From: Rodentibacter haemolyticus
GTDB lineage: Bacteria > Pseudomonadota > Gammaproteobacteria > Enterobacterales > Pasteurellaceae
Length of the DNA: 64,000 nt
NCBI RefSeq assembly: GCF_015356115.1
Contig: NZ_CP063056.1
Coordinates: 1,984,001 to 2,048,000, forward strand
Reading direction: 5' to 3'
Positions 32,884-41,259 of the stretch are shown in pieces (positions within the stretch are counted from its first letter, which is position 1; the number at the start of each line of letters is the position of its first letter). Made by a program: the position numbers and the translations under genes. The notes under the pieces were generated by a model. It worked only from the letters and a program-made list of their open reading frames with translations, ran no database searches and was not told the origin of the DNA.

Positions 32884-34308
32884 ATGACGCAGAAATTACA
32901 TATTAAAACTTGGGGCTGCCAGATGAATGAATATGATTCATCAAAAATGGCGGATTTATTATTAAGCACCCATGGGCTTGAATTGACGGAAACAGCGGAA
33001 GAAGCGGATGTGTTGTTGTTGAATACCTGCTCTATTCGTGAAAAGGCGCAAGAAAAAGTGTTCCACCAATTGGGACGTTGGAAAGAATTAAAGCAAAATA
33101 ATCCGAATTTAGTGATTGGTGTGGGCGGTTGTGTGGCATCACAGGAGGGCGAACATATTCGTCGCCGTGCGCCTTATGTCGATATTATTTTTGGACCGCA
33201 AACCTTACACCGTTTGCCGGAAATGATTAATCAAATCCGTGGCGGTAAAAGTGCTGTGGTGGATATCAGTTTCCCTGAAATTGAAAAATTCGACCGCTTA
33301 CCGGAGCCTCGTGCCGAGGGACCGACCGCATTTGTTTCGATTATGGAAGGTTGTAACAAGTATTGTACTTTCTGTGTTGTGCCTTATACCCGAGGTGAAG
33401 AAGTAAGCCGCCCGGTGGATGATGTGTTATTTGAGATCGCACAACTTGCCGAACAAGGTGTGCGGGAAGTCAATTTACTTGGTCAAAATGTAAATGCCTA
33501 CCGTGGCCCGACCTATGACGGACAAATTTGTAGTTTTGCCGAATTACTTCGTTTAGTGGCATCAATTGATGGTATTGATCGTTTACGTTTCACCACCAGT
33601 CATCCGATTGAATTTACCGATGATATTATCGATGTATATCGTGATACGCCGGAATTAGTCAGTTTCTTACATTTACCGGTGCAAGCGGGTTCCGACCGTA
33701 TTCTTACGATGATGAAGCGAGGGCATACCGCGTTGGAATATAAATCGATTATTCGTAAATTACGTGCCGCCCGTCCTGATATTCAAATTAGCTCTGATTT
33801 TATCGTGGGTTTTCCGGGGGAAACCGCAGAAGATTTCGAGCAAACGATGAATTTAATTGCTCAAGTAAATTTTGATATGAGCTTCAGTTTTGTTTATTCG
33901 GCGCGTCCCGGCACACCGGCGGCAGATATGCCGGATGACGTCACGGAAGAAGAGAAAAAACAACGTCTATATGTGTTGCAAGAACGAATCAACCAACAAG
34001 CGGCACAATTCAGTCGTCGTATGTTAGGTACGGAACAACGCGTGTTGGTAGAGGGGCCGTCTAAAAAAGATCTGATGGAATTAACCGGTAGAACGGAAAC
34101 GAACCGTATTGTGAATTTCCAAGGTTCGCCGGAAATGATAGGTAAATTTGTGGATGTGAAAATCACGGATGTGTACACGAACTCCCTACGTGGAGAAGTG
34201 GTGCGTACCGAAGATGAAATGGGATTGCGTATTGCACAATCACCGCAGGAAGTGATGAAGCGAACAAGAAAAGAAGACGAATTAGGTGTAGGACGCTACC
34301 ACGGGTAA
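32884..34308 (+). CDS. miaB: tRNA-2-methylthio-N6-dimethylallyladenosine synthase
   Basis: A radical-SAM methylthiotransferase modifying A37 of tRNAs reading UNN codons. In the 474-residue protein the N-terminal cluster cysteines are in WGCQMNEYDS, NTCSIRE and GVGGCVAS. The radical-SAM motif C-x3-C-x2-C is in EGCNKYCTFCVVPYTRG, and a C-terminal TRAM domain follows. The 225-bp upstream gap from xseA contains no clear gene, and the leader region has a TTGACT with no good -10 at proper spacing. Confidence 0.96.
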   Translation: MTQKLHIKTWGCQMNEYDSSKMADLLLSTHGLELTETAEEADVLLLNTCSIREKAQEKVFHQLGRWKELKQNNPNLVIGVGGCVASQEGEHIRRRAPYVDIIFGPQTLHRLPEMINQIRGGKSAVVDISFPEIEKFDRLPEPRAEGPTAFVSIMEGCNKYCTFCVVPYTRGEEVSRPVDDVLFEIAQLAEQGVREVNLLGQNVNAYRGPTYDGQICSFAELLRLVASIDGIDRLRFTTSHPIEFTDDIIDVYRDTPELVSFLHLPVQAGSDRILTMMKRGHTALEYKSIIRKLRAARPDIQISSDFIVGFPGETAEDFEQTMNLIAQVNFDMSFSFVYSARPGTPAADMPDDVTEEEKKQRLYVLQERINQQAAQFSRRMLGTEQRVLVEGPSKKDLMELTGRTETNRIVNFQGSPEMIGKFVDVKITDVYTNSLRGEVVRTEDEMGLRIAQSPQEVMKRTRKEDELGVGRYHG

Positions 34309-34330
34309 TGCAATGAATAGGCAGGCTTTA

Positions 34331-35161
34331 TCACCTGCCTTTATTTTCGCCCTTACTTTTTTCTCGCCAATAAGTCGCAAAACGTGGCTTGCCGGAACCT
34401 GTTAATCCACGATATTTATAAGTAATGCTTGAGCCGATTGGCGGCGGGTTTTCACGCTCATTAAAATTAAAACCTGAACCGATCCTAAATTCGCCTCGTT
34501 CGTTTTTACAGGTTAATGAACCCATGACATTTTCAAATTGTCCTTTGCCTTTGTGATGTGCGATGACCGTACATTCTTCATCATGGGCGGTTTTAAGTTT
34601 GAGTATTTGCGAGCTTCGTTTTCGTTCATAAGACGCATTCGGATTTCTTACTATAACCCCTTCACCTTGTCTGTTTTCTACTTCAGTCAAAAATTCATAT
34701 AAATGGGATTTATCTCGCACGGGAATTTGTTCGATAATTTGAATATAAGGTGTGGGGTGTTCGGCCAAATAGGTTTTTAATAGGTTTAAACGGTCAAATA
34801 AATTGCCTTCTGCATCAGGCACATCAAAAACATAAAGTTTGAGTTTTTCCCAACGTTCGCCTTTGAAAGACTTTGTAATAGAGGTGATTTCTTCAAAGTG
34901 ATTACGTTCGCTAAAAAGTTCGCCGTCTATGGCAAAGGGAGGAAAATCTTTAATAAAATAAGCGGGAGGAGAAAGCCTTTGGTTTTGCCGAGTTAAAAGC
35001 TGTTTGCCATCCCAATATCCTCGTACACCGTCTAATTTTTCAGACATTACCCAGCCTTCAATGGGTTGGTTATCATAATTTTTTAGTAGCATCAGATCAA
35101 CATTGGCATAAGAACTTAGGCTGATAAATAAAATAAAGATGGCACGTAGTAATTTCATCAT
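34331..35161 (-). CDS. ligA: ATP-dependent DNA ligase, periplasmic type
   Basis: A minimal (276-residue) ATP-dependent DNA ligase with an N-terminal signal peptide (hydrophobic AIFILFISLSSYA at about 7-19), as in the H. influenzae ligase. Motif I is SEKLDGVRGYWDG with the adenylated Lys. FAIDGELF, EGVIVRNP and SQILKLK (motifs III-V) follow, then a short OB-fold domain. Its export suggests that it acts on DNA in the periplasm, possibly during natural transformation; that role is inferred. It converges on miaB. Confidence 0.92.
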   Translation of the reverse strand: MMKLLRAIFILFISLSSYANVDLMLLKNYDNQPIEGWVMSEKLDGVRGYWDGKQLLTRQNQRLSPPAYFIKDFPPFAIDGELFSERNHFEEITSITKSFKGERWEKLKLYVFDVPDAEGNLFDRLNLLKTYLAEHPTPYIQIIEQIPVRDKSHLYEFLTEVENRQGEGVIVRNPNASYERKRSSQILKLKTAHDEECTVIAHHKGKGQFENVMGSLTCKNERGEFRIGSGFNFNERENPPPIGSSITYKYRGLTGSGKPRFATYWREKSKGENKGR

Positions 35162-35358
35162 ATTTCTCCGAATAAAAATTATGGAGAGCCTAGAAAAGAG
35201 CGGTCAATTTTCAAAGTGTTTTGGACTAATTTTGTGAGCGAGATCGCAAAAAATGATGATTGGAATGTTGAAAGTCTAGAATTTGTATTATCACTAGATA
35301 AAGCATGTTATCTACTATACAATGTTGCGAGACTTTCTCATTTTTAAAAGGAGCAAAA

Positions 35359-35943
35359 ATGTACTTGGATCAAATCAAAGCCGAGCTTGTTGAAGCACAA
35401 GATGTATTAAATAAATTTATTTCAGATGAAAATAACATTAAATTAATTCAACAAGCAGCATTGCTAATTTCAGAGAGTTTTAAACAAGGGGGCAAAGTGC
35501 TTTCCTGTGGAAATGGAGGATCCCATTGCGATGCGATGCATTTTGCGGAAGAATTGACCGGACGTTATCGTGAAAATCGCCCCGGTTATCCGGCAATTGC
35601 GATTTCTGATGTAAGTCATTTAAGTTGCGTGAGTAATGATTTTGGCTATGATTATGTGTTTTCACGTTATGTCGAAGCCGTAGGACAAAAAGGTGATGTA
35701 TTATTCGGTTTATCTACTTCTGGCAATTCTAAAAACGTATTGAATGCGATTGAAACGGCAAAAGCAAAAGGAATGAAAGTGATTGCGATGACCGGTAAAG
35801 ACGGCGGAAAAATGGCAGGTTCAGCGGACGTTGAAATTCGTGTACCACATTTTCGTTATGCAGATCGTATTCAAGAAATTCACATTAAGGTGATTCATAT
35901 TTTAATGATGTTAATTGAGTTTGAAATGGCAAAAAACGCATAA
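35359..35943 (+). CDS. gmhA: Phosphoheptose isomerase (sedoheptulose-7-phosphate isomerase)
   Basis: First step of ADP-heptose synthesis for the LPS inner core. The 194-residue product MYLDQIKAELVEAQ... has the SIS-domain phosphate site LSCGNGGSHCDAMHFAEELT, YRENRPGYPAIAISD and FGLSTSGNSKNVL. The start at 35359 has AAAAGGAGCAAAA upstream and matches family length; the longer in-frame ATG at 35305 lies in the promoter region. It is separated from artP by a terminator. Confidence 0.95.
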   Translation: MYLDQIKAELVEAQDVLNKFISDENNIKLIQQAALLISESFKQGGKVLSCGNGGSHCDAMHFAEELTGRYRENRPGYPAIAISDVSHLSCVSNDFGYDYVFSRYVEAVGQKGDVLFGLSTSGNSKNVLNAIETAKAKGMKVIAMTGKDGGKMAGSADVEIRVPHFRYADRIQEIHIKVIHILMMLIEFEMAKNA

Positions 35944-35971
35944 AGAGCGGTCATTTCTAACCAAATTTTGG

Positions 35972-36000
35972 AAAATCCCAAAAGTTTTTGGGATTTTTTA
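35972..36000 (+). terminator. Terminator between gmhA and artP
   Basis: AAAATCCCAAAA / TTTTTGGGATTTT inverted repeat with a very short loop, followed by a further T-rich stretch. Confidence 0.75.
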
Positions 36001-36011
36001 TTTTTTACGCT

Positions 36012-36025
36012 TGCATAATTATGCA
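36012..36025. promoter_or_regulatory. ArgR box upstream of artP
   Basis: TGCATAATTATGCA is a perfect palindrome differing from the ARG-box TGAATAATTATTCA by one symmetric base pair change on each side (12 of 14). It lies 45 bp before the artP start, in the promoter region of the arginine transporter operon. Confidence 0.65.
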
Positions 36026-36069
36026 TAAAAACATAATATTTCTTCAGTTTGTAAGATAAGAGAATGAAA

Positions 36070-36801
36070 ATGGCTATTCGTGTTAAAAATTTGAATTTTT
36101 TCTATGGGTCTTCCCAAGCATTATTTGATATCAATTTAGAGGCTGAGGAAGGGGATACCGTTGTGTTGCTTGGCCCGAGCGGAGCAGGTAAAAGTACGTT
36201 AATTCGCACGTTAAATTTATTGGAAGTCCCGACTTCCGGTGAATTAAGTATTGCTAATAATGAATTTGATTTATCTAAAGCAACAACAAACCCGAAGGCG
36301 ATTCGCCAGTTACGCCAAGATGTGGGAATGGTGTTTCAACAATATAATCTTTGGCCTCATCTGACAGTGATTGAAAATCTTATTGAAGCACCAATGAAAG
36401 TATTGGATATAAACGAAACGACAGCGAAAAAAGAAGCGATGGAACTATTAAAACGCTTACGATTGGAAGAATATGCCGAGCGTTTCCCGTTGCATTTATC
36501 CGGCGGTCAGCAGCAGCGTGTAGCAATTGCCCGTGCATTAATGATGAAGCCGCAAGTGCTGTTATTTGATGAACCTACGGCGGCATTAGATCCGGAAATT
36601 ACTGCTCAGGTTGTTGATATTATTAGAGAATTACAAGAAACCGGCATTACGCAGGTGATTGTAACCCACGAGGTGAATGTAGCTCAAAAAGTAGCAACTA
36701 AAGTGGTGTATATGGAACAAGGGAAGATTGTGGAAATGGGATCTGCCGACTGTTTTGAATATCCGAAAACCGAACAATTTAAACAATATCTTTCTCACTA
36801 A
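36070..36801 (+). CDS. artP: Arginine ABC transporter ATP-binding protein
   Basis: ATPase of the high-affinity arginine importer. The 243-residue protein has Walker A LLGPSGAGKSTL, the Q-loop region MVFQQYNLWPH, signature LSGGQQQRVAIARAL, Walker B LLFDEPTAALDP and the switch His in VTHEV. The ATG at 36070 (MAIRVKNLNFFYG) is preferred to the one two codons earlier because AAGAGA then sits at proper spacing. It is the first gene of artPIQM, spaced by 16 bp from artI. The ArgR box upstream fits the substrate. Confidence 0.94.
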   Translation: MAIRVKNLNFFYGSSQALFDINLEAEEGDTVVLLGPSGAGKSTLIRTLNLLEVPTSGELSIANNEFDLSKATTNPKAIRQLRQDVGMVFQQYNLWPHLTVIENLIEAPMKVLDINETTAKKEAMELLKRLRLEEYAERFPLHLSGGQQQRVAIARALMMKPQVLLFDEPTAALDPEITAQVVDIIRELQETGITQVIVTHEVNVAQKVATKVVYMEQGKIVEMGSADCFEYPKTEQFKQYLSH

Positions 36802-36817
36802 GGATTAAGGACATATT

Positions 36818-37537
36818 ATGAAAAAACTACTTTTAAGCTCAGTATTATTAGGTTTTACCGCCGTAGCAAACGCCCAGGACATTACTTTTGCAATGGAGCC
36901 GAGTTATCCGCCTTTTGAATTTACTAATGAAAAAGGCGAGATCGTGGGTTTTGATGTGGATGTCGCCAAGGCAATTTGTAAAGAGATTGAAGCAAATTGT
37001 AAATTTAAAGGTGAATCTTTTGATTCATTAATTCCAAGTTTAAAGGCAAAACGCTTTGATGCGGCGATTTCGGCAATGGATATTACCGAAGCCCGTGCAA
37101 AACAAGTGTTGTTCTCTGATGCTTACTATGACAGCACTGCAAGTTATGTGGCATTAAAAGGCAAAGCGACTTTAGAGACGGCTAAGAATATCGGTGTGCA
37201 GAACGGCACGACTTTCCAACAATATACCGTAGCCGAAACGAAGCAATATACTCCTAAACCTTACGCCAGTTTACAAGATGCCATTTTGGATTTAAAAAAC
37301 GGTCGTATCGATATCATTTTTGGTGATACTGCGGTGCTTGCGGATATGATTAATAAAGAACCGGAAATTCAATTTGTGGGTGAGAAAGTGACCAATAAAA
37401 AATATTTTGGTAACGGTTTGGGCATTGCAATGAATAAATCCCAAAAAGAGTTGGCTACAAGTTTAAATAAAGGTTTGGCTGCCATCAAAGCAAATGGTGA
37501 ATATCAAAAAATCTATGATAAATGGATGACAAAATAA
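36818..37537 (+). CDS. artI: Arginine-binding periplasmic protein
   Basis: Solute-binding component. The 239-residue precursor has a signal peptide MKKLLLSSVLLGFTAVANAQ with cleavage likely after ANA. The mature part has FAMEPSYPPFEFTNEKGEIV, GFDVDVAKAICKE, DAAISAMDITEARA and IGVQNGTTFQQY, typical of the family 3 amino-acid-binding fold. Start AGGATTAAGGA is well placed. Spacing to artQ is 3 bp. Confidence 0.94.
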   Translation: MKKLLLSSVLLGFTAVANAQDITFAMEPSYPPFEFTNEKGEIVGFDVDVAKAICKEIEANCKFKGESFDSLIPSLKAKRFDAAISAMDITEARAKQVLFSDAYYDSTASYVALKGKATLETAKNIGVQNGTTFQQYTVAETKQYTPKPYASLQDAILDLKNGRIDIIFGDTAVLADMINKEPEIQFVGEKVTNKKYFGNGLGIAMNKSQKELATSLNKGLAAIKANGEYQKIYDKWMTK

Positions 37538-37540
37538 TCT

Positions 37541-38206
37541 ATGTTTGCTGATTTTCTTTCTTTAATGTTTTCTGCCGCCCTAATGACGTTAGGGCTTGCA
37601 GTTTGCTCTTTAATCATGGGGTTGCTATTTAGTATCGTATTTGCTGTGTTGGAAGCGAATCGCTTTGTGGGCAAACCTGTTGCCGTATTTGTCGCATTAT
37701 TGCGCGGGTTACCTGAAATTTTAGTCGTGTTACTGGTGTACTTCGGTTCTACGGAAGCGGTAGAAATGCTTACCGGTGAATACATTGAGTTTAGTGCTTT
37801 TGGTTGCGGTGTTTTTGCGTTGTCGTTAATTTTTGCGGCTTATGCCTCACAAACATTACGCGGTGCGATTCAAGCGATTCCAAAAGGGCAATGGGAATCC
37901 GGTGCGGCTTTAGGATTGAGCAAAGGTTATACTTTTACACGCGTTATTATGCCGCAAGTTTGGCGTCATGCTTTACCCGGACTAAGTAATCAATGGCTGG
38001 TTTTGTTAAAAGATACGGCGTTGATTTCCCTTATCGGTGTGGAGGATCTAATGCGTCAGGCGCAGTTGATTAATACCAATACGCATCAGCCGTTTACTTG
38101 GTACGGTATTGCCGCATTAATTTATTTAGCCGTTACCTTGATTAGTCAAGCCGGTATTCGTCGTTTAGAACTGCGTTTTACTCGCTTTGAAAGAGGAGTG
38201 AAATAA
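37541..38206 (+). CDS. artQ: Arginine ABC transporter permease ArtQ
   Basis: One of two inner-membrane permeases of the importer. The 221-residue protein has about five membrane segments and the EAA loop AIQAIPKGQWESGAALGLSKG near residues 107-130. LLRGLPEILVVLLVYFGS is typical of polar amino acid permeases. Its stop overlaps the artM start by one base (TAATG). Confidence 0.93.
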   Translation: MFADFLSLMFSAALMTLGLAVCSLIMGLLFSIVFAVLEANRFVGKPVAVFVALLRGLPEILVVLLVYFGSTEAVEMLTGEYIEFSAFGCGVFALSLIFAAYASQTLRGAIQAIPKGQWESGAALGLSKGYTFTRVIMPQVWRHALPGLSNQWLVLLKDTALISLIGVEDLMRQAQLINTNTHQPFTWYGIAALIYLAVTLISQAGIRRLELRFTRFERGVK

Positions 38207-38889
38207 TGTTTCAAGAATATTTAACCGTGATTGCGCAAGGAATTCCGACCAGTTTATTACTTACGGTCGTTTCATTATTGATTGCTTTTTTCTTGGCACT
38301 ATTTTTAACATTTTTGCTTTCAATGGAAAGTGTATGGGTGAAAAGTGCGGTCAATTTATATCTTACTTTATTTACCGGTACACCGTTACTTGTGCAATTT
38401 TTCCTGATTTATGCAGGCCCGGGGCAGTTTGAATGGGTAGTGAATAGCCCGTTTTGGCATATTTTATCGAATGCGTGGTTTTGTGCGGTACTTGCTTTAG
38501 CCTTAAACAGTGCGGCGTATTCTACCCAATTATTTCACGGTGCGGTAAAAGCAATTCCGAAAGGGCAATGGGAAGGTTGTGCGGCGCTCGGTTTAAGCCG
38601 TGTACAAACCTTAAAAATTTTGATTCCTTATGCATTGAAACGTGCTTTACCTTCTTACAGTAATGAAATTATCTTAGTGTTTAAAGGTACGGCTTTAGCC
38701 TCAACCATTACGATTATGGATATTATGGGCTATGCGCGTCAGCTTTATGGCACAGAATATGATGCGTTAACAATTTATGGCATTGCCGGCGGTATTTATT
38801 TAGTGATCACCGGAATTGCCACTTTATTATTGCGTAAGCTGGAAAATAAGGTGCTCGCTTTTGAGCGATTGGATATGAACAAGGCATAA
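38206..38889 (+). CDS. artM: Arginine ABC transporter permease ArtM
   Basis: Second permease, 227 residues. It has the EAA motif AVKAIPKGQWEGCAALGLSRV and FTGTPLLVQFFLIYAGPGQFEW in the early segments, and forms a heterodimer with ArtQ. An uptake signal (38342-38350) lies within the coding region. Translation is coupled to artQ by TAATG. A hairpin terminator follows the operon. Confidence 0.93.
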   Translation: MFQEYLTVIAQGIPTSLLLTVVSLLIAFFLALFLTFLLSMESVWVKSAVNLYLTLFTGTPLLVQFFLIYAGPGQFEWVVNSPFWHILSNAWFCAVLALALNSAAYSTQLFHGAVKAIPKGQWEGCAALGLSRVQTLKILIPYALKRALPSYSNEIILVFKGTALASTITIMDIMGYARQLYGTEYDALTIYGIAGGIYLVITGIATLLLRKLENKVLAFERLDMNKA

Positions 38890-38908
38890 AGTGCGGTCAA
38901 AATTTGTT

Positions 38909-38934
38909 TGGGTTGCGAAAGCAACCCATTTTTT
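38909..38934 (+). terminator. Terminator of artPIQM
   Basis: Stem TGGGTTGC / GCAACCCA with a GAAA tetraloop, followed by six Ts. Confidence 0.9.
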
Positions 38935-39036
38935 ATCCCTGAGTAATGTAAGCAAGTTAAATTTAAACTTGTCCATTGCATTGTTGCACCTTGCCATTCT
39001 GCTTGTATTGTCTTCGGCTTGCTTTTGTATCCGCAT

Positions 39037-39270
39037 TTAAATTGAGTTCACTATACTTGCCACAGCAAGAAATAAAGCAAAAATACAAAGCCAAATTAAT
39101 TGAAGTTTTGTACTTTTTCGATTTATTTCTGCATTATGTAAACGTCGCTCTTCTAATTTCTGTTTGTAGATTTCTAACTCCTCTTCTTTAAAAGAAAAGC
39201 CGCAGTTCGGGCAATGCACCGCGCGATTGCTAATTTTTTTACGGCATTCCGGACAACGGGTGAGTGCCAT
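39037..39270 (-). CDS. Small zinc-ribbon membrane protein
   Basis: A 77-residue protein with an N-terminal zinc ribbon (RCPECRKKISNRAVHCPNCGF, two CPxC knuckles), a charged helix (residues about 30-55) and one C-terminal membrane segment (LQLIWLCIFALFLAVASIVN). The start has TGAGGATC upstream. No function is known. The layout suggests a membrane-tethered small metal-binding or regulatory protein. It lies between artM and cstA on the opposite strand. Confidence 0.75.
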   Translation of the reverse strand: MALTRCPECRKKISNRAVHCPNCGFSFKEEELEIYKQKLEERRLHNAEINRKSTKLQLIWLCIFALFLAVASIVNSI

Positions 39271-39336
39271 TTTTGATCCTCATTGAGTAAAGTTTTCATC
39301 GGCTCCTATTGTATTCAAAAATAGATATGTAGGAAA

Positions 39337-39352
39337 TGTGATATTCATCACA
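39337..39352. promoter_or_regulatory. CRP (cAMP receptor protein) site upstream of cstA
   Basis: TGTGATATTCATCACA is a perfect TGTGA-N6-TCACA palindrome, flanked by AAA and AAA. It is centred about 125 bp before the cstA start. A TATAAA at 39368-39373 would place it near a class II position. This predicts activation under carbon limitation. Confidence 0.85.
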
Positions 39353-39408
39353 AAATTGTGAAAATCATATAAATTAAATTTTTGGTTTATCGGAACTTAG
39401 CATAAAAT

Positions 39409-39437
39409 AGCACGCCGCTTATTTTAGCGTGTTTTTT
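39409..39437 (+). terminator. Hairpin with T-run in the cstA leader
   Basis: AGCACGC / GCGTGTT around an 11-nt loop, the 3' arm continuing into TTTTTTA. It sits between the CRP site and the cstA start, about 30 bp before the ATG, so it would lie in the untranslated leader. It may attenuate transcription, or it may terminate an upstream transcript. Confidence 0.45.
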
Positions 39438-39469
39438 AGCAATACAAATTATTATTCCTGAGGTGCTTT

Positions 39470-41065
39470 ATGTTGTGGTTTTTCTTCTGTGTAGCCATTT
39501 TGATTCTTGGTTACTTCATTTACGGAAAAATTATCGAAAAAATCTTTGTTATTAACCCTAAACGTCAAACACCGGCTTATCAGATCAATGATGGTGTGGA
39601 TTATATGCCGATGTCCAAAACCAAAATTTGGTTAATTCAGCTCTTAAATATTGCAGGAACAGGACCGATTTTTGGTCCTATTCTCGGTGCGTTATACGGA
39701 CCGGTTGCGATGCTTTGGATTGTGCTCGGTTGTATTTTTGCCGGTGCGGTGCACGACTATTTCTGCGGAATGTTAAGTATTCGCCATGGCGGTGCAACAA
39801 TGCCTTACCTTGCCGGTAAATTTTTAGGTCGCCCGGTTAAAGTTTTCATTAATATCCTTGCATTAGTGCTTCTGTTATTGGTTGGCGTGGTATTCGTGGC
39901 CAGTCCCGCACAGTTAATGGGTACGATTACTATGGATGTGCTGGGCGCTTCTCAAGGTGCGTTACAACTTGGCGATGCAGAGGCTGTTCATCAAGCTGTT
40001 GAAGCCGGTGGTGTCAAAGTATGGGGGATGGATAAAGCGACTGTTGTTGCGGTATGGACTATTATTATCTTCGCTTACTACATTCTTGCGACATTGTTGC
40101 CGATTGATAAAATTATCGGTCGAATCTATCCGTTCTTTGGTGCGTTATTGCTCTTTATGTCTGTTGGTATGGTATATGGTTTGGTTTCTGCACATTTGCA
40201 GGTTGCGGATCCGATAGAGTTTTTCCGTACTATCAATACGGACGGTGAGGGCTTAACTTGGGCTAAATTTACGCAAAATTTCCAAGTTAAAGGTGATGTG
40301 CCTATTTGGCCATTGTTGTTCTTAACGATTTCTTGTGGGGCTTTATCCGGTTTCCATGCAACACAAACGCCATTAATGGCACGCTGTGCGGAAAATGAAA
40401 GTGAAGGTCGTTTTATTTTTTACGGTGCGATGATTACAGAAGGGGTTATCGCTTTAGTGTGGTGTATGGTGGGATTGGCATTTTATGAAAACCCACAAGC
40501 ATTACAAGATGCGATTTCAGCCGGTTCTCCGTCTAAAGTGGTGTATGATAGCTCATTACACTTCTTAGGATTCATTGGTGGTATTTTCGCAGTGTTAGGT
40601 GTGGTTGTTCTTCCTATTACATCAGGTGATACGGCATTCCGGGCTGCACGCTTACAATTGGCGGAAATTTTCAATATTGATCAACGTTCGCTTTCAAAAC
40701 GTTTGTTGATTGCCGTACCATTGTTTGTACTGGGTTATTTTGTTTCAACCATTGATTTTAGTATGTTATGGCGTTACTTCACTTGGGCGAATCAAATGAC
40801 TGCAATGGTGATGTTATGGACTGCGGCGGCATATTTATATCGTTATCGTAAATTCCACTGGGTTGCCTCTATCCCTGCATGGTTTATTACAACGGTTTGT
40901 GCAACGTACTTATATTACAATAAAATCGGATTTAGCTTGGATTATCAGTTATCGGTATATTTAGGTTTCGCAACAACGATAATTTGTATTGTGTTATTCT
41001 TCACTTTATTAAAGCCCTTAGGTGATCGTGATGAAGAAGCTTATGTAAATACAACAAACGCATAA
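39470..41065 (+). CDS. cstA: CstA-family carbon starvation protein, pyruvate or peptide transporter
   Basis: An inner-membrane carrier of 531 residues with many membrane segments. CstA hallmarks include NIAGTGPIFGPILGALYGP, AGAVHDYFCGMLSIRHGG, SGFHATQTPLMARCAENE and PITSGDTAFRAARL. E. coli CstA and BtsT are about 700 residues, so this is the shorter form. Relatives import pyruvate, or have been linked to peptide use. The upstream CRP site fits induction at low glucose. The start follows CCTGAGGTG. A hairpin terminator follows. Confidence 0.9.
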   Translation: MLWFFFCVAILILGYFIYGKIIEKIFVINPKRQTPAYQINDGVDYMPMSKTKIWLIQLLNIAGTGPIFGPILGALYGPVAMLWIVLGCIFAGAVHDYFCGMLSIRHGGATMPYLAGKFLGRPVKVFINILALVLLLLVGVVFVASPAQLMGTITMDVLGASQGALQLGDAEAVHQAVEAGGVKVWGMDKATVVAVWTIIIFAYYILATLLPIDKIIGRIYPFFGALLLFMSVGMVYGLVSAHLQVADPIEFFRTINTDGEGLTWAKFTQNFQVKGDVPIWPLLFLTISCGALSGFHATQTPLMARCAENESEGRFIFYGAMITEGVIALVWCMVGLAFYENPQALQDAISAGSPSKVVYDSSLHFLGFIGGIFAVLGVVVLPITSGDTAFRAARLQLAEIFNIDQRSLSKRLLIAVPLFVLGYFVSTIDFSMLWRYFTWANQMTAMVMLWTAAAYLYRYRKFHWVASIPAWFITTVCATYLYYNKIGFSLDYQLSVYLGFATTIICIVLFFTLLKPLGDRDEEAYVNTTNA

Positions 41066-41082
41066 TTCATTCAAAAATAATT

Positions 41083-41115
41083 AAACCGTTTAAGTGAAAA
41101 CTTGAACGGTTTTTT
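41083..41115 (+). terminator. Terminator after cstA
   Basis: AAACCGTTTAAGT / ACTTGAACGGTTT with one internal mismatch and a GAAA-type loop, followed by TTTTTTG. It isolates cstA from the dcw promoter. Confidence 0.85.
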
Positions 41116-41152
41116 GTTTCCTAAAATTTACCGAACTTTATATTGGAATAAC

Positions 41153-41181
41153 TTGCAACTTTGTCTTACAACCGATAAACT
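41153..41181 (+). promoter_or_regulatory. Promoter of the dcw cluster (Pmra)
   Basis: TTGCAA at 41153-41158 and TAAACT at 41176-41181, spaced by 17 bp. The MraZ boxes begin 8 bp after the -10 element, overlapping the expected start of transcription. Confidence 0.65.
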
Positions 41182-41189
41182 AGCCTGAG

Positions 41190-41214
41190 GTGGTAAAAAG
41201 TGGTTTTTTGTGGT
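41190..41214 (+). promoter_or_regulatory. MraZ operator: three GTGGT direct repeats
   Basis: GTGGT-AAAAA-GTGGT-TTTTT-GTGGT: three identical pentamers with 5-bp spacers, giving a 10-bp period that puts them on one face of the helix. Known MraZ operators are TGGGN-type repeats spaced by 5 bp upstream of mraZ. This is the matching autoregulatory site 45 bp before mraZ. Confidence 0.85.
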
Positions 41215-41259
41215 GATTTTTTCCAAAAATTTTAATTTTTAAAGGTGTTAAAACATAAA

